The notes beneath the pieces are model-generated. The model was not told the DNA's origin, ran no database searches, and saw only the letters and a program-made list of their open reading frames with translations. Position numbers and translations under genes: made by a program. From NCBI GenBank assembly GCA_964458575.1, contig CAYWMD010000003.1, positions 124,001-188,000 on the forward strand: DNA of 64,000 bases. Reading direction: 5' to 3'. The stretch is from CAYWMD01 sp964458575 (lineage in GTDB: Bacteria; Verrucomicrobiota; Verrucomicrobiia; Limisphaerales; JADLHS01). This document shows, piece by piece, positions 33,363-42,075 of the stretch. Position 1 is the first letter of the stretch. Each line of letters opens with the position of its first letter.

Positions 33363-33463
33363 CCTTGGCGAACCATCGGCCGGGCGCAAGTGTGTTTTTC
33401 ATCTTCCTCGCCGGACGCAATTAGCGCTCGAATATCTGCCACCGGGCGGCCACATTATGCGAG

Positions 33464-34657
33464 ATGTCCGTTATCGAACGCTCGATTGAAATTGGTTACC
33501 AGCTGCAGGTGCTGTTCACGCACAACGCCTTTGACCCAGCGAATCTCACTCTGCAAAGAGTCCTGCGCGACGACGCGAACGCAACCCATCGCAAAGCGCT
33601 CGTCGTGCTGGATGAATCCCTGTCATTGGCGCAACCTTCCTTGGCCCGGCGCATCAGTGATTTTTTCGCCGCCCACTCCCTCGGCCCCAAACTCGTCGGC
33701 CCACCGCTGGTCATCGAAGGTGGCGAGCGGACGAAAAACTCCTACTTTCACGTCTCGGAAATCCACTCGCAGATTGATCGCTACCACATGGACCGGCATT
33801 CGTATGTCATAGCCATCGGTGGCGGGGCATTGCTGGACATGGCCGGACTGGCGGCGGCAACGGCGCACCGCGGGGTGCGGCTGGTGCGGATGCCGAGCAC
33901 GACGTTGAGCCAGTGCGATTCGGGCGTGGGGGTAAAGAACGGGATCAATGCTTTCGGCAAAAAGAATTTCATCGGCACGTTCGCGCCGCCGTTCGCAGTC
34001 ATCAACGACTTTCAGCTCCTTGAATCTCTTACGCCGCGTGACAAGCGCGCCGGTTTTGTGGAGGCGGTGAAGGTCGCGCTCATTCGCGATGCGGCTTTCT
34101 TTGACGAGCTGGAAGCGGCGGCGGACAAATTGCGGGTGTTCGATCCGGCTGCAATGCGACGGTTGATCTTCCGCAGCGCCGAATTGCACCTCAATCACAT
34201 TGCCACGAGTGGCGATCCGTTCGAGTTGGGTTCGGCGCGCCCGCTGGATTTTGGCCATTGGGCGGCGCACAAGTTGGAGCAGCTCTCGGAGTTCAAGATT
34301 CGTCATGGCGAGGCCGTCGCGGTCGGCATCGCGCTGGACACGATTTACTCGCGGGGGCTGGGCTGCCTGCATCCGGCCGCGGCCGAGCGTGCGTTGCACC
34401 TGCTCGAAGCGCTGGGCTTTGACCTGTTCGCCAACGAATTGTTGCACGTGGACTCGGAGAATTCGCTGATGGTGCTCGAAGGCTTGGAAGAATTCCGCGA
34501 ACACCTCGGCGGCGAACTGGCGGTCACGCTGCTCAAAGATATCGGCCAGGGATTTGAAACGCACGAACTGAACCTCGATAAAGTCATTGAGGCGATTTAC
34601 GAGTTGAAAGATCGTCACGCCCGGCGAGCGCGAGACTTGAGTCGAGCATCAGCGTGA
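33464..34657 (+). CDS. EboD-like sugar-phosphate cyclase (3-dehydroquinate synthase family)
   Basis: This is a 397-residue protein of the DHQ synthase-like superfamily. The NAD site (VIAIGGGALLDMAGLAAATA), the HRGVRL.RMPST segment, and the metal ligands (Glu in GFVEAVKVALI, His in DFGHWAAHKLE, His in FKIRHGEAVAVGI) are in order. AroB proteins are about 360 residues; the longer N-terminus here (MSVIERSIEIGYQLQVLFTH, preceding the domain) and the C-terminal EEFREHLGG...QGFETHELN match the EboD group rather than classical AroB. It is followed 62 bases downstream by an EboF-like phosphodiesterase, the same partner as in the ebo cluster. That cluster transports or traffics metabolites to the periplasm in other bacteria. 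The exact reaction is not known. Confidence 0.85.
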   Translation: MSVIERSIEIGYQLQVLFTHNAFDPANLTLQRVLRDDANATHRKALVVLDESLSLAQPSLARRISDFFAAHSLGPKLVGPPLVIEGGERTKNSYFHVSEIHSQIDRYHMDRHSYVIAIGGGALLDMAGLAAATAHRGVRLVRMPSTTLSQCDSGVGVKNGINAFGKKNFIGTFAPPFAVINDFQLLESLTPRDKRAGFVEAVKVALIRDAAFFDELEAAADKLRVFDPAAMRRLIFRSAELHLNHIATSGDPFELGSARPLDFGHWAAHKLEQLSEFKIRHGEAVAVGIALDTIYSRGLGCLHPAAAERALHLLEALGFDLFANELLHVDSENSLMVLEGLEEFREHLGGELAVTLLKDIGQGFETHELNLDKVIEAIYELKDRHARRARDLSRASA

Positions 34658-34718
34658 CCTGTTGGCGTTCAAGTTTTGGCTTGCCCGGGGAACGCGCTAA
34701 AGCGTGAACTCCAACGGA

Positions 34719-36206
34719 ATGAAACGCACTGCGGTCATCAACGTCGTCGGCCTGACGAGTTCGCTCATCGACGAACACATGCCGCGCATCCGGGATTTTG
34801 CGGCGCGCGGGGCGAAGGCCGCCATTACGCCGGCTTTCCCTGCTGTCACCTGCACCGCGCAGTCCACCTACCTAACGGGCGCAACGCCGTCCGCGCACGG
34901 CATCGTCGGCAACGGCTGGTACAACCGCGAACTGGCCGAGGTGCAGTTCTGGAAACAATCCAACCACATTGTTCACGGGAGAAAAATCTGGGATGAACTG
35001 CGCACGCGCGCTCCGAAATTTACCTGCGCAAAACTATTCTGGTGGTTCAACATGTATTCCAGCGCGGACTATTCCATCACGCCGCGCCCGGTGTATCCCG
35101 CTGACGGCCGGAAGATTTTCGACATCTACACGCAACCGGGGGACATTCGCCGCGAAATCCAGCGCGACCTTGGCCCGTTTCCGTTCGCCACGTTTTGGGG
35201 ACCGGCGGCGGGGAAGAAAACTCCGGCGGGTGAACCTGACACCGCATCGCGTTGGATCGCCGAATCCGCGAAGTGGATCGAGAATAAATTCGCGCCGACC
35301 TTGAATCTGATTTACTTGCCACATCTGGATTATAATCTGCAGCGGCACGGACCGTTCTCCGTGGCTGCGGACGTGAGTCCGCGGCAAACTTCAAGCGGGA
35401 CAAAAGATCAGCCGCGTTCTCACGAACGCAGCTACAAAATCAACCCCGCCATCATCCCCGATCTGCGCGCGATTGATGCCATTGTCGGCGATCTGCTGGA
35501 CTTCTTTCGTTCGCGCGATGTGCAGGTGATTTTGCTCTCAGAATACGGCATCACGAACGTGAGCAAATCCGCCTGGCTAAATCGCCGGTTCCGTCAACAA
35601 GGCTGGCTGGCCACCAAGGAAGAACTCGGTTTGGAACTGCTTGACTGCGGCGCCAGCAAAGTGTTTACCGTGGCGGATCATCAAGTGGCGCACATCTATC
35701 TCAAAGATCCCTCGCTCGAAAGCCGGGTCTGCGAGCTGGCGCAAGGCTGTGCCGGTGTGGAAAGGGTTCTCCGCAAAAGCGACAAGGTGGCCGCCGGCAT
35801 TGACCATCCGCGCTCAGGGGACCTGATCGCCGTGGCTGAGGAGAACGCCTGGTTCACCTATTACTACTGGGACGATGACGCACGCGCGCCGGACTTCGCG
35901 CGGACGGTGGACATTCATCGCAAGCCGGGCTACGACCCGGTGGAACTGTTCACCGATCCGGCACTCTCGCCACTGTCGCTGAAGGCGAAGATCGCGTGGC
36001 GGCTCCTGCAAAAAAAGCTCGGCTTCCGCATGTTGATGGACGTGATTCCGCTGGACGCCGCGCTGGTAAAAGGCTCGCACGGTCGGCGACCAAACAATAC
36101 GGCGGATTTTCCCGTGCTTATTTCCGAGCGCACGGATCTACTTGCGGCGCCACAAGTCGAGGCGACGGATGTTTACCACACGCTCGTGCGGCACGTGTTG
36201 CATTAG
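34719..36206 (+). CDS. EboF-like alkaline phosphatase-superfamily phosphodiesterase
   Basis: This 495-residue protein is taken from ATG 34719; a GTG at 34704 is also in frame. It belongs to the type I phosphodiesterase/nucleotide pyrophosphatase family. The metal-nucleophile region appears as AVTCTAQSTYLTGATPSAHG, with Thr as the nucleophile. HIVNGW/IVGNGWYN and KLFWWFNMYSSADYS follow. Metal ligands include D in IYLPHLDYNLQRHG, D/H in VILLSEYGI, and FTVADHQVAHIYL. No signal peptide is seen. The protein pairs with the EboD-like cyclase upstream, as in ebo clusters. Residues 215-239 are a translated palindromic element; the phosphodiesterase fold resumes directly afterwards (IIPDLRAIDAIVG). Confidence 0.85.
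   Translation: MKRTAVINVVGLTSSLIDEHMPRIRDFAARGAKAAITPAFPAVTCTAQSTYLTGATPSAHGIVGNGWYNRELAEVQFWKQSNHIVHGRKIWDELRTRAPKFTCAKLFWWFNMYSSADYSITPRPVYPADGRKIFDIYTQPGDIRREIQRDLGPFPFATFWGPAAGKKTPAGEPDTASRWIAESAKWIENKFAPTLNLIYLPHLDYNLQRHGPFSVAADVSPRQTSSGTKDQPRSHERSYKINPAIIPDLRAIDAIVGDLLDFFRSRDVQVILLSEYGITNVSKSAWLNRRFRQQGWLATKEELGLELLDCGASKVFTVADHQVAHIYLKDPSLESRVCELAQGCAGVERVLRKSDKVAAGIDHPRSGDLIAVAEENAWFTYYYWDDDARAPDFARTVDIHRKPGYDPVELFTDPALSPLSLKAKIAWRLLQKKLGFRMLMDVIPLDAALVKGSHGRRPNNTADFPVLISERTDLLAAPQVEATDVYHTLVRHVLH
35361..35435. repeat. Hairpin-ended palindromic element translated inside the EboF-like gene
   Basis: A 75-base unit (25 codons, exactly in phase) has terminal inverted repeats of about 25 bases, each carrying its own hairpin. 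On the left GCGGAC-GTGA-GTCCGC (35367-35382), on the right GCGTTC-TCAC-GAACGC (35414-35429). The two ends match apart from the paired changes that swap GGAC/GTCC for TTC/GAA, so each hairpin is preserved. It encodes 25 residues from V215 to Y239 between HGPFS and KINPAIIPDL. Confidence 0.82.
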
Positions 36207-36211
36207 GCTCG

Positions 36212-36565
36212 TCACGGCGGCAAGGTGTGGCCCGGGATAGAACAAGTTGGGAGATTCGTAACGGTCAAACCCAGATTATATTTTCCCCCGTACGGGCAAG
36301 TCAGAGCGTTTGTCACCCGCAGATACGGCAAGATATCCTCCCGCGCGATCGGGTCACCAATGCCTTTCTTCTGCTCGTAGATAAACTGCGATTTCGCTCC
36401 AGCAATTTGTCGGAGGTTGTTAATGCAGCGGCCTGCTTTCGAAGGGCCGCTGCGAACAAAATTCGGCATGAGCAAGGAATATAGCGCAAAGAGAATCAGA
36501 ATAATCCCTCCCGATATCGTCATCCACTTAAAGGCGACGTCTGAGGCTCGCCTGAACTCATTCAT
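36212..36565 (-). CDS. Small membrane-anchored pseudopilin-like protein
   Basis: This is a 117-residue protein starting at ATG 36565-36563. A single N-terminal helix (WMTISGGIILILFALYSLLM) precedes a short globular part with GRCINNLRQIAGAKSQFIYE, a charged ED...PYLR turn, LTCPYGGKYNLGLTVTNLPT and a C-terminal CSIPGHTLPP. This C-N-NLRQI...CP.GG.Y...CSIPGH arrangement is common in Verrucomicrobial type-II-secretion/pseudopilin-related proteins. No cleavable prepilin motif (GFTLIE) is present, unlike true pseudopilins, so the helix is probably retained. The gene is only 5 bases beyond the convergent EboF-like stop. Confidence 0.75.
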   Translation of the reverse strand: MNEFRRASDVAFKWMTISGGIILILFALYSLLMPNFVRSGPSKAGRCINNLRQIAGAKSQFIYEQKKGIGDPIAREDILPYLRVTNALTCPYGGKYNLGLTVTNLPTCSIPGHTLPP

Positions 36566-36608
36566 ACGAACCAATCAAACACCGCACCGTCGAGTTTGTT
36601 ACGGAAAT

Positions 36609-37844
36609 CTACCTACGCCGCCTCCCCGGCCCGAAGTGATAACCGCCGTGGACCCGCCCGCCGCGAACTTTGCCGGGGAAACCCTGTGGTTGGCCGGGTT
36701 TGTTTTCCTCGAAGAGCGCCGTGTAGCGGTAATCAAAATTCTCCAGCTTCACGCGCGGGATTTTCTGGCTGATGAACCGTTCGATGGCAAACACATGGCT
36801 CGCGTCCTCGGCCACCATGATCGTGAACGCGTCGCCGGTGTGCTCCGCGCGGCCCGTGCGGCCGATGCGATGGATGTAGTCCTCCGGATGCTGCGGCACG
36901 TCGTAGTTGATCACGTGGCTCACGTCGGCAATGTCCAGTCCACGCGCGGCGATGTCGGTGGCCACGAGCACTTCAAAGCGTCCGTCGCGGAAACCGCGCA
37001 GGGCCTGTTCACGTTCGCTTTGCGTGCGGTTGGAGTGGAGCACGGCCACGGCGTGGTTGTTTCGCTTGAGCGTGTGCGCGATGCGGTCGGCGCCGTGCTT
37101 GGTGCGGCAGAAGACGAGCACCGAGTTGTAATTCACGCGCTTGAGTAATTCGAGCAGCAGGTCGGTCTTTTGCACGTCAGCCACGGGGTAGATGACATGC
37201 TTAACCGTCTCGGCGGGTGAGCGGCGCGCGCCGATCTCGATGGTTTCCGGATTGCGCATCGCCCATTGGATGAGCGTTTCGATCTGCGGCGGGATGGTGG
37301 CGGAGAACAGCGCGGAGTGCCGTTGGCGCGGGCATTTCTCGACGATGCGGCGCACGTCGGGCAGGAAACCCATGTCGAGCATCCGGTCGGCTTCGTCGAG
37401 AACGAGGAACTGGACCTTGTCGAGGCGCACCGTGCCTTGTTCGAGGTGATCGAGCAAACGGCCCGGCGTGGCGACGACGATGTCCGTGCCGGCGCGCAAC
37501 TGGTCGTTCTGCCGCCCGTAGCCAACGCCGCCATAAACGACGGACACGCGCAAGTCGGTGAAGCGCGCGTAGTCGCGGAGCGCGGTTTCCACCTGCGCGG
37601 CGAGTTCGCGGGTCGGTTCGAGGATCAACGCCCGCGGGCCGGGCGCGTGCGCGGCGAGTTTGGAAAGCATCGGCAGACCAAACGCGCCGGTCTTGCCGGT
37701 GCCGGTCTGCGCGCTGCCGATCACGTCGCAACCGGCGAGCACGAGGGGAATGGCGCGCAGTTGGATGGGTGTGGGATCAACCCAACCCATGGCCCGCACG
37801 CCTTCGAGAATTTTTTCGGAAAGTCCGAGCGCAGTAAAACCCAT
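36609..37844 (-). CDS. DEAD-box RNA helicase
   Basis: This is a 411-residue ATP-dependent RNA helicase with all core motifs: Q motif (GWVDPTPIQLRAIP), I SAQTGTGKT, Ia EPTRELAAQ, Ib TPGR, II DEAD in VLDEADRMLDMGF, III SAT, IV VLVFCRTKHGAD, V ATDIAARGLDIADVSHVINYD and VI HRIGRTGR. The C-terminal 35 residues are Gly/Arg-rich (GGRVHGGYHFGPGRRRR), typical of RhlE-like proteins that bind RNA nonspecifically. It probably works in ribosome assembly or cold-stress RNA remodelling. It starts at 37844, 206 bases before the coiled-coil gene stop on the same strand. Confidence 0.94.
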   Translation of the reverse strand: MGFTALGLSEKILEGVRAMGWVDPTPIQLRAIPLVLAGCDVIGSAQTGTGKTGAFGLPMLSKLAAHAPGPRALILEPTRELAAQVETALRDYARFTDLRVSVVYGGVGYGRQNDQLRAGTDIVVATPGRLLDHLEQGTVRLDKVQFLVLDEADRMLDMGFLPDVRRIVEKCPRQRHSALFSATIPPQIETLIQWAMRNPETIEIGARRSPAETVKHVIYPVADVQKTDLLLELLKRVNYNSVLVFCRTKHGADRIAHTLKRNNHAVAVLHSNRTQSEREQALRGFRDGRFEVLVATDIAARGLDIADVSHVINYDVPQHPEDYIHRIGRTGRAEHTGDAFTIMVAEDASHVFAIERFISQKIPRVKLENFDYRYTALFEENKPGQPQGFPGKVRGGRVHGGYHFGPGRRRR

Positions 37845-37930
37845 AGGCGGGCAGATTAGCAGGGAACCCGCGCAAAGCGAAGGAAATTGCGCGGCCGTCG
37901 CCAGCGCCCCGTCCCCTCACGACCGGCCGG

Positions 37931-38051
37931 AAAAACCCCGCACCGTAAACCAATACGCGATTGGCTACGTCGTTCCGCCGGCTGTCATTCCGCGTCCGCG
38001 ATGCTCGCAGTCCCTGCCGGGTCAAGCACCGCTCGCGGCCGCGGGGTTTTT
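37931..38051. repeat. AAAAACCCCGC inverted repeat, intergenic
   Basis: AAAAACCCCGC (37931-37941) is repeated inverted as GCGGGGTTTTT (38041-38051), which overlaps the stop codon of the coiled-coil gene. The enclosed 99 bases include CGCGGCCGCG and other short dyads. The arms may act as a terminator for the coiled-coil transcript, since a hairpin with AAAAAC/GTTTTT ends could form at its 3' end, but the spacing is long. Confidence 0.4.
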
Positions 38052-41000
38052 CAACCCCACGACCCGACGAATTGTTTTCCGCTGCCGTTCTTCAGGCCGT
38101 TGAGGAACTCGGACGCCTCGGTGAGCTTTTTCTCCAGGCTTTGAACCTGGCGGTAGCCCTCGGCCGCAAATTCCTTGGCCGCGTCGCGTTCCTGCTCGGT
38201 GCGGGTCAACAGCACTTTGAAATGTTCGACCGTAGCGCGCGACTTCTCTTCCGCCTCGGCTTCCCACTGTGCGCGCGCGGTCTTCTGTGTTTCTGCCTGC
38301 GCCGCCAATTGGGCGACCAGTTCCTGCTCGCGTTGTTTGAACTTGCTCTGGACAGCTTCGACCTTCTGCTGCGTTTCCTGGCGCAGTCGGGCTTCGAGCT
38401 CACTGAGGGCACGCAGGCCGGCTTCGGCGGAATCCGCTTCGCGTCGGCGCAGTTCCTGTTCGATCTGAGTTTGCAATTCGCCGCGGGCGGCGTCCAGTTT
38501 CACCTGCCATTGTTCGTCCCGCTGGCGCAATTTGGATTGGAAGAGTTCCTCCTTCTGTTGCATCTCCGCGACCCAGCGTGTCTCGGTGGCGCGAACCCGG
38601 GCCTCCGCGTTGCGCTCCCATTCCTGTTCGTGACCGCGCAATTCCTGGTCCCACTGCGCCTGCAATTCGGCCTGACGGGCGTCGAATTGCGACTGCAATT
38701 GCTGCTCGCGCTGACGGAGTTTCACCTGGAAGACCTCGTCCTTCTGCTGGGAGTCCTGCGCCAGGCGCAGTTCCGCGGCGCGAACGCGCGACTCGGCCTG
38801 TTGTTCCCACTCCTCCTGGCGCGCGCGCAAATCCGACGTCCACTGATTTTGCAGCTGCGTTTCGCGGTCGACGGCGCGGTTGAGCAGTTCCTGCTCGCGT
38901 TGCTTGAGCTTCGCGTGGAAGGCCAGTTCCTTCTGCTGCAATTCCTCCCGCAAGCGGGCATCCGCTTCCCGTGCCTGGACGGCGAGTTGACGTTCGAATT
39001 CCGATTCGCGGTGGCGCAACTGTTCCTCCGCCTGGCCCTGCGCGTCCCGCAGGCGCAGTTCAAACTGGGTCTGCAATTGCTGTTCGCGCTGCTTGAGGCG
39101 GGTTTGCGCGGCCTCTTCCCGTTGCTGCGCTTCCTGATTCCAGCGGGCGGCCGTTTCGCGGGTGCGGGCTTCCCATTGGCGCGCAAGTTCGGCTTCGTGT
39201 TCGCGCGCGCTTTGCTCGGACTTCGCTTTTTCCTCGACCAAACGGGCGTCAAAGGCCAGGGACAATTCCTGCTCGCGTTGTTTCCAACGGTGTTCGAAGT
39301 CTTCGTCCCGGCGGCGCAGCGCATTTTCGTACTCCGCCTGCTGCTGTTCGAAACGGTATTTCTCCTGACGCGAGACTTTTTCCATTTCGCGGGTGGCTTC
39401 CTCCCGGGCCTGGGCCAACTGGCGGGACAGGGAATCCGATTGACGTTTCAACTGGGAATCCGCCGCATCGCGGGCCTGCAGGGCTTCCTTCAAATCCTGC
39501 GACAACCTGGCCACTTTTTCCACCGCGGCCAGTTCCGCGTCGGCCATCTGGCGGCGCGCCTGCATGACCTGGGTTTTGCAGTCCTCGGTCACTTCCAGCA
39601 GCTTCTTTTGATGCTCCTGCATCAACGCCGTGCGTTCGGCTTCCGCGGCGGTGCGCTGGTCGTCCAACTCCTGCCGCAGCTGGGTCAGGCGATCCGACCA
39701 GGCGTTCTGACGCATCTGAACCTGACGTTCGATCTCGGACTTCTGCAAATCCTTCAAGGCGTCCTTCTCGATGACGGCGCGGTTGAGCGAATCCGCCAGC
39801 TCGGTGTACTTCGCGACCCACTCGCTTTCCTTCTCTTGCATTTGCGCCTCGTGCGCGGCGGCACCATTGGCCACGGCTTCCCGGGCAACCTGCAATTCGG
39901 CTTCCTTTGCAGCCAGCGACTTCTCGGCGGCGGCGTTGGCATCCGCCAACGCGTTGTCGCGCGCGGCAATTCCGGCGGCAGCCTCGCGGGCCATGCGCTC
40001 GGCCCGCAGGATTTTCAAACGACCCGCCCGCGTGTAGAGCCAGTGCAGGCGACGACCAAAGAAGCCGAGGCGATGCGGCGGGCGTTGTCGTTCCGGTTGG
40101 AAAACCGTCGAGAACCCAAGTTCAACCATCAAGGTCGGCAGGAACGCGACGATGAAGGCCAGCACCGGGTACACCCAGATGCGCACCATGCTGATCTGGT
40201 CCGTGTACAAATCCCCGCGCTCCTTGGCGGTGGCGGTAATCGAAACCGGCCGCTTGCCAAAGAACAGGCCGCGCACAATTTCCACCGTGGTGGCGATGCG
40301 GTGCACCTGGGTGTTCTTGATGGCTTCCTCGCGAGATTCATAAAGCGCTTCCGCCCGTTTGCGGCTGGCGTCAATTTCCGCGCGGATGCCATCCACCTTC
40401 TGCGCCGCCGCCTGAAATTCCAAGTCCACCGACTTTTGTTCCGCCGCCAGCTGCCCGTTCACGGCGGCAAACGCAGCCAGCAATTCTTCGCGCTTGCGGT
40501 CGGCTTCCTCCCGTTTGCTGCTGGAACGCTGGTCAAATTCCTGACGCACCCGGCGGGCGTCGGCATCCACCTGCGCCACGCGGTCGCGGCGCTTGTTGTT
40601 GACCGCGAGCAGTTCGGCTTCCTTGGCTTTGATCTGGGCATCGATCTCGGCAATCTCGGCCGGCTTCAGGATCGTGTTGGTCTCGCGCACCGGCGGCACG
40701 CCGGGATCCACGGGCTCGCGCATCAACTGCCGCTTGAGAAAATTCGCGCCTTCGTACTCCGCCTTGGCTTTTTCATACGCCGCCTTCTTGTTGGCGTATT
40801 CGGCCATTTTGGTCTTGTAGCCGTTTTCGATGCGGGCCTCCTCGGCGTTCCATTTGCTGGCCCGGCCCACCTCGAGTTCCCGGCGGGCGCGCAGATCGGC
40901 GATGGTCTTGGTGAGTTGCGCGGCATCCGCGTCGAACTGTTTGATGATAGCGGCCTGGCGGGATTCCACCTCGGACAACTCTTTCTTCTGATAATCCGTC

Positions 41001-41611
41001 AGCGAGATGGCGTCCTGGCGGGATTCGCCATTGTGCTTGAGCGCCTCGTCGAGCTCGGCCTTGGCCTTGGCTTTTCGCTCCGCGAGTTCTGCCAGCCGGT
41101 GTTCGCGGTCGGCCTTCTTCTGCTCGATGGCCGTCAGATCGCCGTTAAGGTGAACCATTTTGACTTCTTCCGCGGAAGCCTTCTCGAGCATCTCGCTCGC
41201 GGGTTTCATGGCGACGCCCATTTCATAAACCGCCATGTCCTTGACCAGTTGAAAGGTCAGCACGCAAATCAAAGGCAATCCCACCAGCAGCATGAATCCT
41301 TTTTGCCAGCCAACGCGCGAGGCAGTCCAAATCGCCAGCGGCAGTTTGAGCAGTTCCACGGCGAGGATGGTCGCGCCGATCGGGCCGATGCCAAAGAACG
41401 TGACCCCCATGCCTTTCGGCAAACACACGGTCTGTTGATATTTCCAACCGGTCGCCAAAATGACGAATTCCGTCACGGTCGCCATGAAGATCAGCGGCAG
41501 GACCAGGTACGAAATGCGTTTGGTCTTCAAGCGTTGCCACGGCGAAAACCCCGCGTCCACCGCAACCGCTTGCGAAGGATTTTGCAAATTGGAAGAGGTT
41601 GAATTTTTCAT
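38051..41611 (-). CDS. Large membrane-anchored coiled-coil protein with 63-residue repeats
   Basis: This 1186-residue protein starts at ATG 41611-41609. Residues about 34-130 contain three transmembrane helices (ISYLVLPLIFMATVTEFVIL, ATILAVELLKLPLAIWTAS and FMLLVGLPLICVLTFQLV). A first coiled coil (about 140-460) is followed by a fourth helix (VRIWVYPVLAFIVAFLPTLM) and then a second, longer coiled coil to the C-terminus. Within this, residues 775-1089 are five exact-length 63-residue repeats, each starting K/R-x-K/R-Q-R-E/D-Q-x-L, with a partial sixth. The protein would form a rod projecting from the inner membrane, perhaps structural or mechanosensory. A long plus-strand open frame across it is an antisense shadow of the Glu/Gln/Lys-rich coding sequence. 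Confidence 0.82.
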   Translation of the reverse strand: MKNSTSSNLQNPSQAVAVDAGFSPWQRLKTKRISYLVLPLIFMATVTEFVILATGWKYQQTVCLPKGMGVTFFGIGPIGATILAVELLKLPLAIWTASRVGWQKGFMLLVGLPLICVLTFQLVKDMAVYEMGVAMKPASEMLEKASAEEVKMVHLNGDLTAIEQKKADREHRLAELAERKAKAKAELDEALKHNGESRQDAISLTDYQKKELSEVESRQAAIIKQFDADAAQLTKTIADLRARRELEVGRASKWNAEEARIENGYKTKMAEYANKKAAYEKAKAEYEGANFLKRQLMREPVDPGVPPVRETNTILKPAEIAEIDAQIKAKEAELLAVNNKRRDRVAQVDADARRVRQEFDQRSSSKREEADRKREELLAAFAAVNGQLAAEQKSVDLEFQAAAQKVDGIRAEIDASRKRAEALYESREEAIKNTQVHRIATTVEIVRGLFFGKRPVSITATAKERGDLYTDQISMVRIWVYPVLAFIVAFLPTLMVELGFSTVFQPERQRPPHRLGFFGRRLHWLYTRAGRLKILRAERMAREAAAGIAARDNALADANAAAEKSLAAKEAELQVAREAVANGAAAHEAQMQEKESEWVAKYTELADSLNRAVIEKDALKDLQKSEIERQVQMRQNAWSDRLTQLRQELDDQRTAAEAERTALMQEHQKKLLEVTEDCKTQVMQARRQMADAELAAVEKVARLSQDLKEALQARDAADSQLKRQSDSLSRQLAQAREEATREMEKVSRQEKYRFEQQQAEYENALRRRDEDFEHRWKQREQELSLAFDARLVEEKAKSEQSAREHEAELARQWEARTRETAARWNQEAQQREEAAQTRLKQREQQLQTQFELRLRDAQGQAEEQLRHRESEFERQLAVQAREADARLREELQQKELAFHAKLKQREQELLNRAVDRETQLQNQWTSDLRARQEEWEQQAESRVRAAELRLAQDSQQKDEVFQVKLRQREQQLQSQFDARQAELQAQWDQELRGHEQEWERNAEARVRATETRWVAEMQQKEELFQSKLRQRDEQWQVKLDAARGELQTQIEQELRRREADSAEAGLRALSELEARLRQETQQKVEAVQSKFKQREQELVAQLAAQAETQKTARAQWEAEAEEKSRATVEHFKVLLTRTEQERDAAKEFAAEGYRQVQSLEKKLTEASEFLNGLKNGSGKQFVGSWG
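38345..39289 (-). repeat. Five 189-bp tandem units encoding the 63-residue coiled-coil repeats
   Basis: Units begin RWKQREQEL, RLKQREQQL, KLKQREQEL, KLRQREQQL and KLRQRDEQW, each 63 residues (nine heptads) long; a sixth starts KFKQREQEL at 38344. The DNA differs between units, so this is an ancient or rapidly diverged duplication rather than a recent slippage. Confidence 0.85.
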
Positions 41612-42075
41612 ACAGAAACTTGCACGTCCGGCCATCACCCGCGGAACACACGCGGATGACAGTCTTTCATTACATACCTTTCGGCAATGGGCCGGGAGAC
41701 TGTTTGCATTTCGGCGTATTTCGCAGCTTGCGTGCCAGTGGACGGATCCTTGGGCGCGGCGGCGCCTGGCGGCTTTTGTCGGCGAGAGGGCGGGGCAGGC
41801 GTGAACGCCCCGGGCTGGACCACGGCCGGACGACTGCCAAAAAATCAAACGCTTCTGTTGAAAATCTGTGGAAGCAATTTATGGACACTCTGCGCGGGGA
41901 CGCCTTTTTGCCGCCGCCGTTCCCGATACGCCAGGCCGACTAACCGAGCGGCAGGCTTTCATAGCCAACGAATGCGGCCGCGAAACAAAACACCTTGCTT
42001 TGTGGATGAAATCGAATTGCAATTGGACGGCTTAGAGAAAATGCATGGCGTACATTCACCACAACCGTTTCGACC
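41612..42075. other. Intergenic region between divergent coiled-coil and GH94-like genes
   Basis: These 464 bases lie between two gene starts on opposite strands, so promoters for both are expected. I see no recognisable RNA gene, repeat element of the families described here, or convincing -10/-35 pair. A short A/T-richer stretch near 41845-41890 and another near 42000-42030 could hold promoters. Open frames in it do not resemble proteins. Confidence 0.5.

Noticed and set aside
33464..34657. Ordinary AroB of the shikimate pathway
   Set aside because: The length and the EboF-like partner fit EboD better. No other aro gene is in the window, although trpD is. This remains a judgement, not a proof.
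37961..41602. Plus-strand open frame of more than 1200 codons antisense to the coiled-coil gene
   Set aside because: It is a Leu/Phe/Arg-rich shadow of Glu/Gln/Lys codons in the real minus-strand gene. It has no motif, signal or domain, and its start lies in intergenic sequence.
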